This document shows, in pieces, positions 26,383 through 36,737 of a DNA stretch of 64,000 nucleotides. Made by a program: the position numbers and the translations under genes. The notes beneath the pieces are model-generated. The model was not told the origin of the DNA and made no database searches. It saw only the letters and a list, made by a program, of their open reading frames with translations. The DNA is from Aestuariivirga litoralis (GTDB lineage: Bacteria; Pseudomonadota; Alphaproteobacteria; Rhizobiales; Aestuariivirgaceae). How positions within the stretch are numbered: the stretch's first letter is position 1; every line of letters begins with the position of its first letter. The stretch covers positions 1,178,001 through 1,242,000 of the forward strand of contig NZ_WAHS01000001.1 of the NCBI RefSeq assembly GCF_015714715.1, given 5' to 3'.

Positions 26383-29300
26383 ATGCGGATTGAACGTTTC
26401 TACACCAAGGCAGGACAGGACGCTTACACAGGGCTGGATTTCCGCTCTGCGGTAAGTGAGATCAAGAACCCTGATGGCTCAATAGTATTTCGATTGGATG
26501 ACATCGAAGTGCCATCGGCCTGGAGCCAGGTGGCGACCGACATTCTTGCACAGAAATATTTCCGCAAAGCCGGCGTGCCCGCCGCTTTGAAGAAGGTTGA
26601 AGAAACCTCGATCCCGTCGTGGCTGTGGCGTTCGGTGGCTGATGATGAAGCCATGAAGGACCTGCCCGCGAAAGAGCGCATCATTGGCGAACGTTCCGCC
26701 AAGCAGGTGTTCAACCGTCTGGCCGGCACCTGGACCTATTGGGGGGTGAAGGGCAAATACTTCAACACCGAAGAAGACGCGCGCGCCTTCTATGATGAAA
26801 TGTGTTTCATGCTGGCCACCCAGCGCTGCGCGCCGAACAGCCCGCAATGGTTCAATACCGGCTTGCATTGGGCTTATGGCATCGACGGCCCGAGCCAGGG
26901 CCATCATTATGTTGATTTCGAAACCGGCAAGCTCACCAAGTCGAAGACGGCTTATGAGCATCCGCAGCCGCATGCCTGCTTCATCCAGTCCGTCTCAGAC
27001 GATCTGGTGAATGAAGGCGGCATCATGGACCTGTGGGTGCGTGAAGCTCGTCTGTTCAAATACGGCTCCGGCACTGGTTCCAACTTCTCTTTCCTTCGCG
27101 GCGAAGGCGAAAAGCTTTCGGGCGGTGGCCGTTCGTCTGGCCTGATGAGCTTCCTCAAGATTGGTGACCGTGCTGCGGGCGCCATCAAGTCGGGCGGCAC
27201 CACGCGCCGTGCGGCCAAGATGGTCGTCGTTGATGTCGATCATCCGGATATCGAAAACTATGTCGAGTGGAAGGTGAAGGAAGAGCAGAAGGTTGCTGCC
27301 CTCGTCACCGGTTCCAAGACGGTGAAGAAGCACCTCACCGCCATCATGAAGGCTTGCGTGAATTGCGAAGGCCCGGGCGGTGATTGCTACGAAATCGAAA
27401 AGAACCCGGCCCTCAAGCGTTCCGTCAAGGAAGCGCGTCGCGCCCAGGTTTCCGACAATTACATCAAGCGCGTCATCCAGTTCGCCAAGCAGGGCTATAC
27501 TGAAATCGAGTTCGACACTTATGACTCGGATTGGGATGGCGAGGCTTACCGCACGGTGTCGGGCCAGAATTCCAACAATTCAGTCCGCGTGACCGATGAC
27601 TTCCTGCGCGCTGTTGAACAAGACGGCGATTGGAACCTCACCGGCCGCATCACCGGCAAGGTGACCAAGACGTTGAAAGCCCGCGACCTGTGGGACAAGA
27701 TCGGCCATGCGGCCTGGGCCTCGGCTGATCCGGGCATCCAGTTCCACACCACGATCAATGACTGGCACACTTGCATTGGTTCAGGCGAGATCCGTGCATC
27801 AAACCCCTGCTCCGAATATATGTTCCTGGACGATACGGCCTGCAACCTCGCCTCGCTGAACCTCCTGCAGTTCCGCGATGCGGATACTGGCAAGTTCAAC
27901 ATTGCCTCGTTCGAACATGCCACCCGCCTGTGGACGATGGTTTTGGAAGTCTCGGTTCTCATGGCGCAGTTCCCGTCCAAGGAAATTGCCCGCCTGTCTT
28001 ATGAATACCGCACGCTCGGTCTGGGCTTTGCCAATATTGGCGGCCTGTTGATGAAGGCTGGTATTCCTTATGACAGCCATGAAGGCCGCGCCATTTGCGC
28101 TGCCATCTCGGCGATCATGACCGGCATTTCCTATGCCACCTCGGCTGAAATGGCCAAGGAACATGGCCCCTTTGCTGGCTTTGCCAAGAACCGCGAACAC
28201 ATGCTGCGCGTGATGCGCAACCATCGCCGCGCGGCTTATGGTGCTGCGGTTGGCTATGAAGGCCTGAATGTTGCTCCAGTGCCGCTGGACGACAATGACC
28301 TGACCGACAAGTCGCTGGCTGCTGCCGCCCGCAAGGCTTGGGACAAAGCCGTAGAACTGGGCGAAGCCCATGGCTACCGCAATGCGCAAGCCACCGTGGT
28401 TGCTCCGACCGGCACGATCGGCCTCGTCATGGATTGCGACACGACTGGCATCGAGCCTGATTTTGCTCTGGTGAAGTTCAAGAAGCTGGCCGGTGGCGGC
28501 TATTTCAAGATCATCAACCAGGCCGTGCCGGATGCTTTGCGCACGCTGGGCTACAATGCCGAACAGATCGAAGAGATCATCAATTACGCTGTGGGCCATG
28601 GCTCGCTGGCTGACTCGCCCGCACTCAACCATGCCCAACTGAAGTCCAAGGGCTTTGGCGATGCGGAAATTGCCAAGGTTGAAGCTGGTTTGGCGTCGGC
28701 CTTCGACATCAAGTTCGTGTTCAACAAGTTCGTGCTGGGCGAAGAGTTCTGCAAGAACGTCTTGAAGCTGTCGGATGATCAGCTCAATGATTTCAGCTTT
28801 GACCTGCTGGGCTCGCTGGGCTTCTCCAAGGCTGATGTTGACCGCGCAAATATCCATGTCTGCGGTGCGATGACACTGGAAGGCGCACCTGGCCTGAAGG
28901 AAGAACACCTGGCGGTTTTCGATTGCGCCAATCCTTGCGGACGTATCGGCAAGCGTTACCTGTCGGTGGAAAGCCACATCCGCATGATGGCTGCCGCGCA
29001 GCCCTTCATCTCGGGTGCGATTTCCAAGACCATCAACATGCCCAATGATGCTACAGTAGAAGAGTGCTCCGAGGCGTATATGCTGTCGTGGAAGCTGGCC
29101 ATCAAGGCCAATGCTCTCTACCGCGATGGTTCCAAGCTCTCGCAGCCTTTGTCTTCGCAGCTCATCGCCGATAATGACGATGATGCGGATGATGCGGTGG
29201 ACACGCTGGTCGCCAAGACCATCCCGAACCGGGTGGAAACTGTTGTCGAGCGCATCGTGGAACGCATCATTGAGCGTGAGCATGCGCGTGACAAACTTCC

Positions 29301-30090
29301 GGGCCGCCGCAAGGGCTATACCCAGAAGGCGATCGTGGGCGGGCACAAGGTTTACCTGCGCACCGGCGAATATGAAGACGGCAAGCTGGGCGAAATCTTC
29401 ATCGACATGCACAAGGAGGGCGCTGCCCTTCGCGCCATGATGAACAATTTCGCCATCGCGATCTCCGTCGGCCTGCAATATGGCGTTCCGCTGGAAGAGT
29501 TCGTCGATGCCTTCACCTTCACCAAATTTGAGCCTGCGGGCATGGTGCAGGGCAATGACTCGATCAAGAACGCAACCTCGATCCTCGATTATGTGTTCCG
29601 CGAACTGGCTGTGTCCTATCTGGGCCGCCATGACCTGGCGCATGTCGAACCTTCGGAATTGCGCTTTGACTCGCTGGGCCGTGGTGAGAATCCTGAAGAA
29701 GCCCCGAAGCCAACCGCTGCTCCGGCCCAACGCTTTGTTTCGACCGGCTTTGTGCGCCGGCAGAACATGGCCAATGTGGTGGTGATGCCGCAAGGTGCGA
29801 TGGGCCAGGGTGGCTCACCCGCCCATGCCTTGCAGATGCGCGCAGCTGAGCATGTTTCAGCAGCACCCGTCATGGTGCATGGCGCATTGGCGGAAGCCCC
29901 TGCTCCGGTGATCACTTCGGCACTTGCTTACGAGCCTGCCAAGCCGGTGAAAGCCATGGATGCGCGGATGGAAGCACGCCTCAAGGGCTATGAAGGCGAA
30001 AGCTGCTCGGAATGCGGTAATTTCACCATGGTGCGCAACGGCACCTGCCTGAAATGCGACACCTGCGGTTCGACGAGCGGTTGCTCGTAA
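26383..30090 (+). CDS. nrdJ: Adenosylcobalamin-dependent (class II) ribonucleoside-diphosphate reductase
   Basis: Reduces ribonucleotides to deoxyribonucleotides using a thiyl radical generated from coenzyme B12; oxygen-independent. ATG 26383 (AAGG 5 nt upstream) gives [20 protein letters not shown], the usual N-terminus; a start 36 nt upstream is less likely. The length of 1235 aa is typical of the large alphaproteobacterial form. Visible motifs are [23 protein letters not shown] and the radical-site NPCSE (N474, C476, E478). A TSCPD domain is at about 985-1090 ([33 protein letters not shown]...). A C-terminal Cys-rich tail ([16 protein letters not shown]) should form a zinc site and redox thiols for reactivation. 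Regulation by NrdR is suggested by the upstream boxes. Confidence 0.98.
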   Translation: MRIERFYTKAGQDAYTGLDFRSAVSEIKNPDGSIVFRLDDIEVPSAWSQVATDILAQKYFRKAGVPAALKKVEETSIPSWLWRSVADDEAMKDLPAKERIIGERSAKQVFNRLAGTWTYWGVKGKYFNTEEDARAFYDEMCFMLATQRCAPNSPQWFNTGLHWAYGIDGPSQGHHYVDFETGKLTKSKTAYEHPQPHACFIQSVSDDLVNEGGIMDLWVREARLFKYGSGTGSNFSFLRGEGEKLSGGGRSSGLMSFLKIGDRAAGAIKSGGTTRRAAKMVVVDVDHPDIENYVEWKVKEEQKVAALVTGSKTVKKHLTAIMKACVNCEGPGGDCYEIEKNPALKRSVKEARRAQVSDNYIKRVIQFAKQGYTEIEFDTYDSDWDGEAYRTVSGQNSNNSVRVTDDFLRAVEQDGDWNLTGRITGKVTKTLKARDLWDKIGHAAWASADPGIQFHTTINDWHTCIGSGEIRASNPCSEYMFLDDTACNLASLNLLQFRDADTGKFNIASFEHATRLWTMVLEVSVLMAQFPSKEIARLSYEYRTLGLGFANIGGLLMKAGIPYDSHEGRAICAAISAIMTGISYATSAEMAKEHGPFAGFAKNREHMLRVMRNHRRAAYGAAVGYEGLNVAPVPLDDNDLTDKSLAAAARKAWDKAVELGEAHGYRNAQATVVAPTGTIGLVMDCDTTGIEPDFALVKFKKLAGGGYFKIINQAVPDALRTLGYNAEQIEEIINYAVGHGSLADSPALNHAQLKSKGFGDAEIAKVEAGLASAFDIKFVFNKFVLGEEFCKNVLKLSDDQLNDFSFDLLGSLGFSKADVDRANIHVCGAMTLEGAPGLKEEHLAVFDCANPCGRIGKRYLSVESHIRMMAAAQPFISGAISKTINMPNDATVEECSEAYMLSWKLAIKANALYRDGSKLSQPLSSQLIADNDDDADDAVDTLVAKTIPNRVETVVERIVERIIEREHARDKLPGRRKGYTQKAIVGGHKVYLRTGEYEDGKLGEIFIDMHKEGAALRAMMNNFAIAISVGLQYGVPLEEFVDAFTFTKFEPAGMVQGNDSIKNATSILDYVFRELAVSYLGRHDLAHVEPSELRFDSLGRGENPEEAPKPTAAPAQRFVSTGFVRRQNMANVVVMPQGAMGQGGSPAHALQMRAAEHVSAAPVMVHGALAEAPAPVITSALAYEPAKPVKAMDARMEARLKGYEGESCSECGNFTMVRNGTCLKCDTCGSTSGCS

Positions 30091-30111
30091 GCGTCTCTTA
30101 CTAAAAGTTGC

Positions 30112-30138
30112 AAAGGCCGGGAGACATCCCGGCCTTTT
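30112..30138 (+). terminator. Intrinsic terminator of nrdJ
   Basis: Perfect 11-bp stem AAAGGCCGGGA / TCCCGGCCTTT with a GACA tetraloop, followed by a T-rich run (TTGATTTTG), 21 nt after the nrdJ stop. Confidence 0.9.
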
Positions 30139-30167
30139 GATTTTGAAGCGCTGCATGATAACCTCGG

Positions 30168-31805
30168 ATGGAGATGATCCGAAAAACGAAAGCACGAGAG
30201 AAGGCCATCACGGGCATTCCCCGCATCATCCATCAAACCTGGAAAACGCGTGACCTTTCCCAAACGAAGGGTGACGTGAAAAGTTGGCGACGCCTCAACC
30301 CGGACTGGGATTACAGGTTCTGGACCGACGCCGATCTTGAAAATTTCATGCAGGCCGAATTTCCGGAACTGATGGAGATCTACCGCGGCTATCCCAACCC
30401 TGTGCAGCGGGCCGATCTTGCCCGCTACTGCCTGCTGAGGCGTTTCGGCGGCGTCTATGCCGACATCGACACCATTTGCCTCGCTTCGCTTGAGCCATTG
30501 GCTGGCGAGACACGCATTGTTGTGTGTGAAGAGCCGCCTGAACACGCCAAGGGCGCCAAAAGGCGCGGCCTTCCCTTCCTCCTCTTCAACGGCACCATGG
30601 CGAGCCCTGCGCAACATCCCTTCTGGGATGATGTCATTGCCAAATGCGTCGCCATGTATCCGCGCAAAAATATAGAGGTGTTGGACAACACCGGGCCATT
30701 CCTGATGACGGCGGCGATTGTACAATGGCCTGACCAGCAGCAGTTCTCGATCAATTCCTGTCATCTCTTTGCACCGGTGAACTCACATCACTGGAAATCC
30801 AAGGCCAGGCTTTATGGAGACCATAGCCATCTGCGGCTTTCGGAACATCTTTGGCAGGGCAGCTGGTTTGAACCGTGGAAGAGGCGCCCGCTTCCCATCG
30901 CCATTGCTCGTGCGATGCGCAACGCGATCAGCACTTTATATCAAAGACGCGGCGAGACGCTGGCGCGTATCAAATCCCGCATCGATCTGGAGCTTTTATC
31001 AAAACCATTGGCAAACAAGAAAAAACCGTCCGTCACCATCCTCATTCCGGTGCGCGATGGAGAAGCATATCTTCCGCATTGCTTTGCAGCCCTGCTCAGT
31101 CTCGATTATCCGCGCCAGAACTTGCGCATTCTCTTCGGAAACGGGGACAGCCAAGATGGCACTGCGAAGCTCATCCAGGACTTTATCGCCACGCAAGGCT
31201 CCTCCTTCTGTGAAGTGGCGTTGATCAACATTACAAAAAATGCACCCCGCCTGGCGCGTAACGTGCGGTGGAAAGCAAAATACCAACTCAAGCGCCGCGC
31301 CGGCTTGGCTTTGGCACGCAACGAACTGCTGGCTGCAGGACTTTCACGCAATGCCGACTGGTTTTTGTGGATTGATTCCGATGTGGAGCACTATCCAGCT
31401 TCCGTGCTGCGCGATCTCCTCGCTCTACGCGAAAAGATTGTGGCTCCGCATTGCGTGAAGGAGGCAAATGGCGAGACTTTTGATCTCAACACATTTCTAT
31501 ATGCCGTCGATCCGAAAGCTGAAGAATTACGGCCGCATCTTTCCTACGGCCTTTATCAACCTCCCAAGAATCACTGGGTCAGACGTCATTTGCAGGATTT
31601 GCGCTATCTTCAGCGCGTACCATTGCACGGTGTAGGCGGTACGATGCTCCTGGTGGATGCGAATGTGCACCGTGCCGGCGTTGTTTTTCCAGCAACGCCC
31701 TATCGTTTCCTCATTGAGACGGAAGCCTTCGGCCTGCTAGCGCGAGATCTCGGCGTCGTGCCCGTCGGCGTGCCCAATATCGAGATCATTCATCCCGACA
31801 GGTGA
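30168..31805 (+). CDS. Two-domain glycosyltransferase: GT32 (Och1-like) fused to Anp1-like (GT62-like) domain
   Basis: 545-aa cytoplasmic-looking protein without signal peptide or membrane helix. The N-terminal half (about residues 15-210) is a Gly_transf_sug/GT32 domain: IPRIIHQTWKTRDLS, NPDWDYRFWTDADLENF, NPVQRADLARYCLLRRFGGVYADIDTI, with the DxD motif D99-x-D101. The C-terminal half (about 285-545) starts like a GT-A fold (VTILIPVRDGEAYLPHCF). It then follows the Anp1 pattern: RRAGLALARNELL, DWFLWIDSDVEHYP (second acidic motif, D403-S-D405), a KIVAPHC segment and an acceptor region VGGTMLLVDANVHRAG. In yeasts Och1 and Anp1 families build N-glycan mannan. The bacterial product and sugar donor are unknown. 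It is isolated between the nrdJ terminator and a 430-nt gap. Confidence 0.82.
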   Translation: MEMIRKTKAREKAITGIPRIIHQTWKTRDLSQTKGDVKSWRRLNPDWDYRFWTDADLENFMQAEFPELMEIYRGYPNPVQRADLARYCLLRRFGGVYADIDTICLASLEPLAGETRIVVCEEPPEHAKGAKRRGLPFLLFNGTMASPAQHPFWDDVIAKCVAMYPRKNIEVLDNTGPFLMTAAIVQWPDQQQFSINSCHLFAPVNSHHWKSKARLYGDHSHLRLSEHLWQGSWFEPWKRRPLPIAIARAMRNAISTLYQRRGETLARIKSRIDLELLSKPLANKKKPSVTILIPVRDGEAYLPHCFAALLSLDYPRQNLRILFGNGDSQDGTAKLIQDFIATQGSSFCEVALINITKNAPRLARNVRWKAKYQLKRRAGLALARNELLAAGLSRNADWFLWIDSDVEHYPASVLRDLLALREKIVAPHCVKEANGETFDLNTFLYAVDPKAEELRPHLSYGLYQPPKNHWVRRHLQDLRYLQRVPLHGVGGTMLLVDANVHRAGVVFPATPYRFLIETEAFGLLARDLGVVPVGVPNIEIIHPDR

Positions 31806-32237
31806 CGCGATTGAGGCCTCAATCACCACGACAGAGCTTGCCCAAAACCTGCAAAATCACTCTGTTGTGGACTTCGATGCAAATATTTTTGGACGAAGCA
31901 TAGATGCAATGCCCGCTTCGAGCGCCCCAGTGGAGACGTTTCCTGCTTAATCAGTATACTGATCAATTCGATTTTCCGCCGTTTTATAAGGATATTTTGA
32001 ATTTTGAAATTGATCCGTCTACGGACGATACTTTCAACCGCCAATTCATTTGTATTTTGTTAACCGCGCTGCGGCCATACACAACATATGGTTCGACATA
32101 TTGCCGAATCACACAATGAGGTTCACAAGAACCAATCAGTTACGGGTGGAAATAAAAAAATAAATTTGTTGAAGCCTGTTCCTGTCAGTCGGGCCCGCGT
32201 TGTGGGGCATAACAAATCAATTTTGGAGAACACCACT
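31806..32237. other. Gene-poor, lower-GC intergenic region
   Basis: About 430 nt with visibly more A/T than its surroundings, especially 31960-32220. Short frames on both strands lack ribosome sites or family features. It must contain the promoter and leader of the small Lys/Ala peptide gene; a GGAG ribosome site is at 32225-32228. Confidence 0.6.
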
Positions 32238-32315
32238 ATGGCTGCTAAGAAAGCTGCAAAGAAGACCGCCAAGAAGGCCGCTAAGAAGGTCGCTAAGAAG
32301 GCCAAGAAGAAGTAA
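32238..32315 (+). CDS. 25-residue Lys/Ala-repeat (histone H1-like) micro-protein
   Basis: ATG at 32238 with a good GGAG site 9 nt upstream and TAA at 32313-32315, followed by an intrinsic terminator. After Met the product is made only of Ala, Lys, one Thr and one Val in repeated (K)AAKK units, 14 Lys in 25 residues. This composition resembles the C-terminal tails of bacterial histone H1-like proteins (AlgP, Hc1/Hc2-like), so nucleic-acid binding is plausible. The frame extends upstream, but the ribosome site and composition change argue for this start. Translation is not proven; the complete gene layout (site, stop, terminator, solitary position) supports it. Confidence 0.7.
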   Translation: MAAKKAAKKTAKKAAKKVAKKAKKK

Positions 32316-32346
32316 CTCACTTCTTCTTCAGTTTCAAAACTGAATC

Positions 32347-32377
32347 AAACCCCAGTCGGCCCTCGCCACTGGGGTTT
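32347..32377 (+). terminator. Intrinsic terminator after the Lys/Ala peptide gene
   Basis: 10-bp stem AAACCCCAGT / ACTGGGGTTT with an 11-nt loop, followed by ATTGTTTTT. On the minus strand it also ends in T-rich sequence (TTTGATTC), so it may serve the convergent L,D-transpeptidase gene too. Confidence 0.85.
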
Positions 32378-32410
32378 ATTGTTTTTGGGGTTTATTGTTG
32401 TGAAGACGCC

Positions 32411-33082
32411 TTACTGAAGAACGATGACCTTGGCGCCGATCTTCACGCGGTCATAAAGGTCGATCACATCGGCATTCATCATGCGGATGCAGCCAGAAGA
32501 AACCTCGCCGCCAATTGATGCTTCATTGTTGGTGCCATGGATGCGGTACATGCGCCCGCCCAGATACATGGCACGCGCGCCCAAGGGATTGCCCGGACCG
32601 CCATCCATATGCGGTGGAATGATGTGGCCCTTCTTGGCTTCACGCGCGATCATTTCAGCAGGCGGTGTCCAACCCGGCCATTCGGCCTTGGCTGCTACTT
32701 TCGACGTGCCGCTCCACTGGAACCCCTCGCGGCCTACGCCCACTGCATATTTCAGCGCCGTGCCATCGCCCTGTACATAATAGAGTGCGCGTTCAGGCGT
32801 GCGCACGATGATGGTGCCGGGTTTATATTTTGTATCGGTCCACTCCACCGTTTCGCGGCGCGATAGGCCGGAGAGTACGGGCTGATCAGGCGATTGTGAG
32901 GCCACTTGCGGCTGGGCTTGCGGTGCGTAGCCACCCGGCGGCTCCAATCCGCGGTGCCTGCCATTGAAGAGGCAGCCGAAGAAATCGGCGCATTGGCCCG
33001 GCCGGTTCTGCGCGGCCTCGGCAGGCAAGATGGAAGTGAAAGCCAGAGCGGCTGCAGCGGCAAACAGGAAAACTTTACGCAT
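32411..33082 (-). CDS. L,D-transpeptidase (YkuD domain), periplasmic
   Basis: Peptidoglycan-modifying enzyme that makes 3-3 crosslinks or attaches proteins, using a catalytic Cys. ATG 33082 with GAGG upstream gives a signal peptide (MRKVFLFAAAAALAFTSILPAEA-A); a longer form is less likely. The YkuD domain lies at about residues 90-223. It shows YKPGTIIVRTPERALYYV, GREGFQWSG, the Pro-rich WPGWTPPAEMI segment, and the active site HGTNNEASIGGEVSSGCIRMMN with catalytic Cys in SSGC. Length 223 aa. WPxWxPP is characteristic of the ErfK/YbiS-like subgroup common in Rhizobiales, which rely heavily on L,D-crosslinks. Confidence 0.95.
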   Translation of the reverse strand: MRKVFLFAAAAALAFTSILPAEAAQNRPGQCADFFGCLFNGRHRGLEPPGGYAPQAQPQVASQSPDQPVLSGLSRRETVEWTDTKYKPGTIIVRTPERALYYVQGDGTALKYAVGVGREGFQWSGTSKVAAKAEWPGWTPPAEMIAREAKKGHIIPPHMDGGPGNPLGARAMYLGGRMYRIHGTNNEASIGGEVSSGCIRMMNADVIDLYDRVKIGAKVIVLQ

Positions 33083-33124
33083 GATACGGACCTCGCGAGA
33101 AGCCCGCATCATTCAGCGTAAAAC

Positions 33125-34930
33125 TTAATCCGCATTTACCTTCGTCGTTTTAGCTTCCGGTAAGTTTAACCGAATGTGAAGTTCACGCAGCTGCTTCGGG
33201 GTCGGATCAGACGGTGCGCCCATCAGCAAGTCTTGCGCCTGCTGGTTCATCGGGAACAAAGTAATCTCGCGCAGATTGGTGGCGCCGACGAGCAGCATCA
33301 CCAAGCGGTCCACACCAAAGGCCATGCCGCCATGCGGCGGTGCGCCATATTGGAAGGCGCGGTACATGCCGCCGAATTGTTCTTCCACTTCGGCCTTGCT
33401 CTTGCCCGTCAGTTCGAAGGCTTTGACCATGGTATCTGGTGAATGGTTACGGATCGAGCCTGAGGCAATCTCATAGCCATTGCACACCATGTCGTACTGG
33501 AAGGCCTTGATGGTCAGCGGGTCCTGGCTGTTCAGCGCGTCGATCCCGCCTTGCGGCATCGAGAATGGGTTATGCGCGAAATCCACCCGCTTTTCTTCCT
33601 CGCTCCATTCATAGAAGGGGAAATCCACAATCCAGGCGAAAGCGAATTCGTTTTCGTTGACGAGGTTCAGCTCCTTGCCCACCAAAATGCGCGCGTCGCC
33701 GGCGAAGCGGTAGAACTTCTCCGGGCGGCCAGCCACGAAGAAGCAGGCATCGCCAACGCCAAGGCCCATCTGCTTCTTGATGGCTTCAGTGCGTTCGGGT
33801 CCGATATTCTTGGCGATGGGGCCAGCGCCGCCTTCTTCGCCGTCACGCCAGAACACATAGCCGAGGCCGGGCTGGCCTTGGGTCTGCGCCCAGCCATTCA
33901 TCCGGTCGCAAAATGCGCGGCTGCCGCCCTTGGGTGCGGGCAGCGCCCAGATTTCGACCTTCGGATCATTGGCGATCATGCCGGCGAAAACCTTGAAACC
34001 GGAGCCGGCAAAATGCTCGGTGACCGCCTGCATTTCGAGCGGGTTGCGCAGGTCGGGCTTGTCGGAGCCGTATTTGCGGATGGCTTCGCTGTGCGGAATG
34101 CGCGGCACTGAAGCGCGCACGCTCTTGGTGCCCTTGAAGGTGTTGAACACGTCGAGGATCACGGGCTCCATGGTGGCGAAGAGATCATCCTGCGTCACGA
34201 AGCTCATTTCAAGATCGAGCTGATAGAACTCGCCCGGCAAGCGGTCGGCGCGCGGGTCTTCATCTCGGAAGCATGGGGCGATCTGGAAATATTTGTCGAA
34301 GCCAGCCACCATCATCAGCTGCTTGTATTGCTGTGGGGCCTGCGGCAGGGCGAAGAACTTGCCGGGGTGAATGCGCGACGGCACTAGGAAGTCGCGTGCG
34401 CCTTCAGGCGATGATGCCGTGAGGATCGGGGTTGAAAATTCGTTGAAGCCGATGCCGTTCATCTTATTGCGCAAGGCGGCGACTACCTTGGTGCGCGTCA
34501 TGATGTTCTTGTGCAGCGTTTCGCGGCGCAGATCGAGGAAGCGGTATTTGAGGCGGGTGTCTTCCGGATAATCCGGCTCGCCGAATACCGGCAGCGGCAA
34601 TTCGGCTGCCTGGCCCAGCACTTCGATCTCGGTGGCATAGACTTCGATCAGGCCCGTTGGCATGTCCTTGTTTTCGGTGCCGGCGGGGCGCGCGCGCACG
34701 CTGCCATCCACGCGGATCACCCATTCGGAACGCACTTTTTCAGCGGCCTTAAAGCAGGCTGAATCCGGATCGGCCACCACCTGGGTGATGCCGTAATGGT
34801 CGCGCAGGTCGATGAACAGCACGCCGCCATGGTCGCGCACGCGGTGCACCCAGCCCGAAATGCGGGTGGTGCCATTCGCATCGGTGTCGCGAAGCTGGCC
34901 GCAGGTGTGGCTGCGATAGGCGTGAGTCAT
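33125..34930 (-). CDS. aspS: Aspartyl-tRNA synthetase
   Basis: Class IIb synthetase charging tRNA-Asp (possibly also tRNA-Asn in organisms using GatCAB). ATG 34930 with AGGAC upstream gives [17 protein letters not shown]; a TTG two codons upstream is weaker. The anticodon-binding OB domain is at about residues 1-110 ([29 protein letters not shown]). The catalytic core has motif 1 around [24 protein letters not shown], motif 2 [24 protein letters not shown], a bacterial insertion domain, and motif 3 [14 protein letters not shown]. Length of 601 aa is normal. Confidence 0.98.
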   Translation of the reverse strand: MTHAYRSHTCGQLRDTDANGTTRISGWVHRVRDHGGVLFIDLRDHYGITQVVADPDSACFKAAEKVRSEWVIRVDGSVRARPAGTENKDMPTGLIEVYATEIEVLGQAAELPLPVFGEPDYPEDTRLKYRFLDLRRETLHKNIMTRTKVVAALRNKMNGIGFNEFSTPILTASSPEGARDFLVPSRIHPGKFFALPQAPQQYKQLMMVAGFDKYFQIAPCFRDEDPRADRLPGEFYQLDLEMSFVTQDDLFATMEPVILDVFNTFKGTKSVRASVPRIPHSEAIRKYGSDKPDLRNPLEMQAVTEHFAGSGFKVFAGMIANDPKVEIWALPAPKGGSRAFCDRMNGWAQTQGQPGLGYVFWRDGEEGGAGPIAKNIGPERTEAIKKQMGLGVGDACFFVAGRPEKFYRFAGDARILVGKELNLVNENEFAFAWIVDFPFYEWSEEEKRVDFAHNPFSMPQGGIDALNSQDPLTIKAFQYDMVCNGYEIASGSIRNHSPDTMVKAFELTGKSKAEVEEQFGGMYRAFQYGAPPHGGMAFGVDRLVMLLVGATNLREITLFPMNQQAQDLLMGAPSDPTPKQLRELHIRLNLPEAKTTKVNAD

Positions 34931-34980
34931 CGTCAAAGTCCTCAGATTTTGGCGCTAAAGGCCACGGATGTGGCGGTTTG

Positions 34981-36204
34981 TCAAGAAAGGGCCAAAAGGC
35001 CCTTCTTCAGCCGTTCCAGCGCTTTTTCGATATCGGCTTCGCTGGCGGCGAAGGACAGGCGGATCGAGGCGGGGGAACCGAAGGCCGTGCCGGGCACCAC
35101 CGTAACGCCCTGCTCTTCCAGCAGCCAATCACAGAGCTGGTCCGTCGTGTCGATTACATGATTGCCGGCCTTCTTGCCGAGGAAGGACGAGACATCCGGG
35201 AAGGCATAGAAGGTGCCGGGGATGGGGCCGATTGTGACGCCGGGAATGGCCTTCAAACCAGCCAGCACCATGTCGCGGCGCTTTTGATAGGCCTTGCGCA
35301 TCATTTCCACATCGTCGCGATGGCCCTTGAGGGCGGCGACGGCGGCGTGCTGCACGAAGGAATTGGCACCCGCACTGACGATGGATTGCATGCGGCCCAT
35401 CGCAACGGCGACGGGCAGCGGTGCTGCCGCATAACCCAGGCGCCAGCCGGTCATGGCGAAGCCCTTGGAAAAACCGTTGAGCGTGATGGTGCGTTCAAGC
35501 ATGCCGGGCAAGGAGCCGAAGCTGACATTCTCGCCTTCAAAAAGGATGTATTCGTAGATCTCGTCCGACAGCACCATCAGCTTCGGGTGCTTGCGCACCA
35601 GTTCGGCCAGTGCCTCAAGCTCTTTGCGCGTCCAGACGGCACCCGTGGGATTCGAAGGTGAGTTGAGGAAGATCAGCTTGGTGGCGGGCGTTATGGCGGC
35701 GGCGATGCGCTCAATCGGCGGCTTGTAGTTCTCCGCCACCGAAGCGGTGACGAAGACGCATTTGCCGCCGGCGAATTTCATGCTGGCTTCATAGGCCACC
35801 CAGTAAGGGGCCATGATGATGGCTTCGTCGCCGGGCTCTATCAGCGCCAGCAGCGCATTGTTGATGGCCTGCTTGGTGCCGTTGGCCAGCACGATGTTGG
35901 CGGGTTTGTAATCCAGCTTGTTTTCCACCCGCAGCTTTTCAGCCAAGGCCTCGCGCAGTTCCGGAATGCCAGCCACGGGCGCATAGTGGGTGAGACCCTT
36001 GTCCATCGCCTGCTTGGCTGCGTCGCGGATGTTTTCCGGCGTGTCAAAATCCGGCTCGCCCAGCGAAAGCGATACCACGTCATGGCCCTTGGTGCGCATC
36101 TCGCGGGTGCGCTGGGACAGGCGGATAATGGCGCCCTCGTCGGCCGCATTGGCACGAGACGAAAGAAGGGCGGAAGCGTCAAATTTCGAAGCGTTTTCAG
36201 TCAT
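34981..36204 (-). CDS. aatA: Aspartate aminotransferase, class I beta (AatA-like)
   Basis: PLP enzyme converting aspartate and 2-oxoglutarate to oxaloacetate and glutamate; class I-beta relatives in alphaproteobacteria can also use prephenate. 407 aa. Visible: IIRLSQRTREMRTKGHDVVSLSLGEPDFDTP, YAPVAGIPELREA, NGTKQAINNAL, FLNSPSNPTGAVWTRKE, DEIYEYILFEG, the PLP lysine in LNGFSKGFAMTGWRLGYA and the C-terminal Arg in SIRLSFAAS. It stands 50 nt downstream of nothing on its strand and 60 nt from the divergent lipoprotein gene. Substrate range cannot be settled by sequence. Confidence 0.94.
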   Translation of the reverse strand: MTENASKFDASALLSSRANAADEGAIIRLSQRTREMRTKGHDVVSLSLGEPDFDTPENIRDAAKQAMDKGLTHYAPVAGIPELREALAEKLRVENKLDYKPANIVLANGTKQAINNALLALIEPGDEAIIMAPYWVAYEASMKFAGGKCVFVTASVAENYKPPIERIAAAITPATKLIFLNSPSNPTGAVWTRKELEALAELVRKHPKLMVLSDEIYEYILFEGENVSFGSLPGMLERTITLNGFSKGFAMTGWRLGYAAAPLPVAVAMGRMQSIVSAGANSFVQHAAVAALKGHRDDVEMMRKAYQKRRDMVLAGLKAIPGVTIGPIPGTFYAFPDVSSFLGKKAGNHVIDTTDQLCDWLLEEQGVTVVPGTAFGSPASIRLSFAASEADIEKALERLKKGLLALS

Positions 36205-36263
36205 GGTTCCCCTATGCCATCTTCTGCTTGCGCCGCCAAGTCTGAGAGGCTTAAAGCCGCGTC

Positions 36264-36617
36264 ATGAAGCTGACTCGCGTTGTTCTCATTGTTCCTCTTT
36301 TCCTGGCCGCTTGTTCGCAGGACCCGTCGGGGGTGCGCCTCACGCGCGATTCCGTGCCGCAGGATGTGAAGGTGAATGCGCGGGTTGAACCGGTCTTCTA
36401 TAACGGCAAAACCTATCAGGTGAGCATTACGCCTTCGGGCGATGGCGCGATGAATCTCAGCATCGCGGGCATGAGTGCCGGCCAAGGCAAGGATGCCACG
36501 GCAATGTCGTCTTCCGTGCTGCATCACTTCGCCTGCAAGGACAGCCAGAAGGCGATGATGAGCGGCCCTGCCACATTCGATGGTGGCGCCTGGAAGACCA
36601 GCGGCCGCTGCGGGTAA
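36264..36617 (+). CDS. Small predicted lipoprotein of unknown function
   Basis: 117-aa protein with a type II signal peptide: MKLTRVVLIVPLFLAACSQ, lipobox LAAC with the lipidated Cys at position 17. The mature part is about 100 residues with two further Cys (HHFACKDS and the terminal SGRCG), possibly a disulfide. I do not recognise a family. It is divergent from aatA and lies upstream of the CFA synthase genes, with 120 nt between; the relation to those genes is unclear. Confidence 0.78.
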   Translation: MKLTRVVLIVPLFLAACSQDPSGVRLTRDSVPQDVKVNARVEPVFYNGKTYQVSITPSGDGAMNLSIAGMSAGQGKDATAMSSSVLHHFACKDSQKAMMSGPATFDGGAWKTSGRCG

Positions 36618-36737
36618 TCCAACCCAGCTGAGCAAACTCCACGCAACCCTTGCTTTTTCTGCATGCCGGGCATGCTGATGTTGGTTAACGATAAATGAAG
36701 GCGGGCATTGTCGCTCCTGCGCGGCGGTGCTTATCTT

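Noticed and set aside
27799-29793. Long open frame (664 codons) antisense to nrdJ
   Set aside because: It mirrors the nrdJ frame, has no family motifs and reflects GC-rich codon bias of the real gene.
31823-32044. 73-codon minus-strand frame in the low-GC gap
   Set aside because: No ribosome site or recognisable product; composition simply follows the AT-rich sequence.
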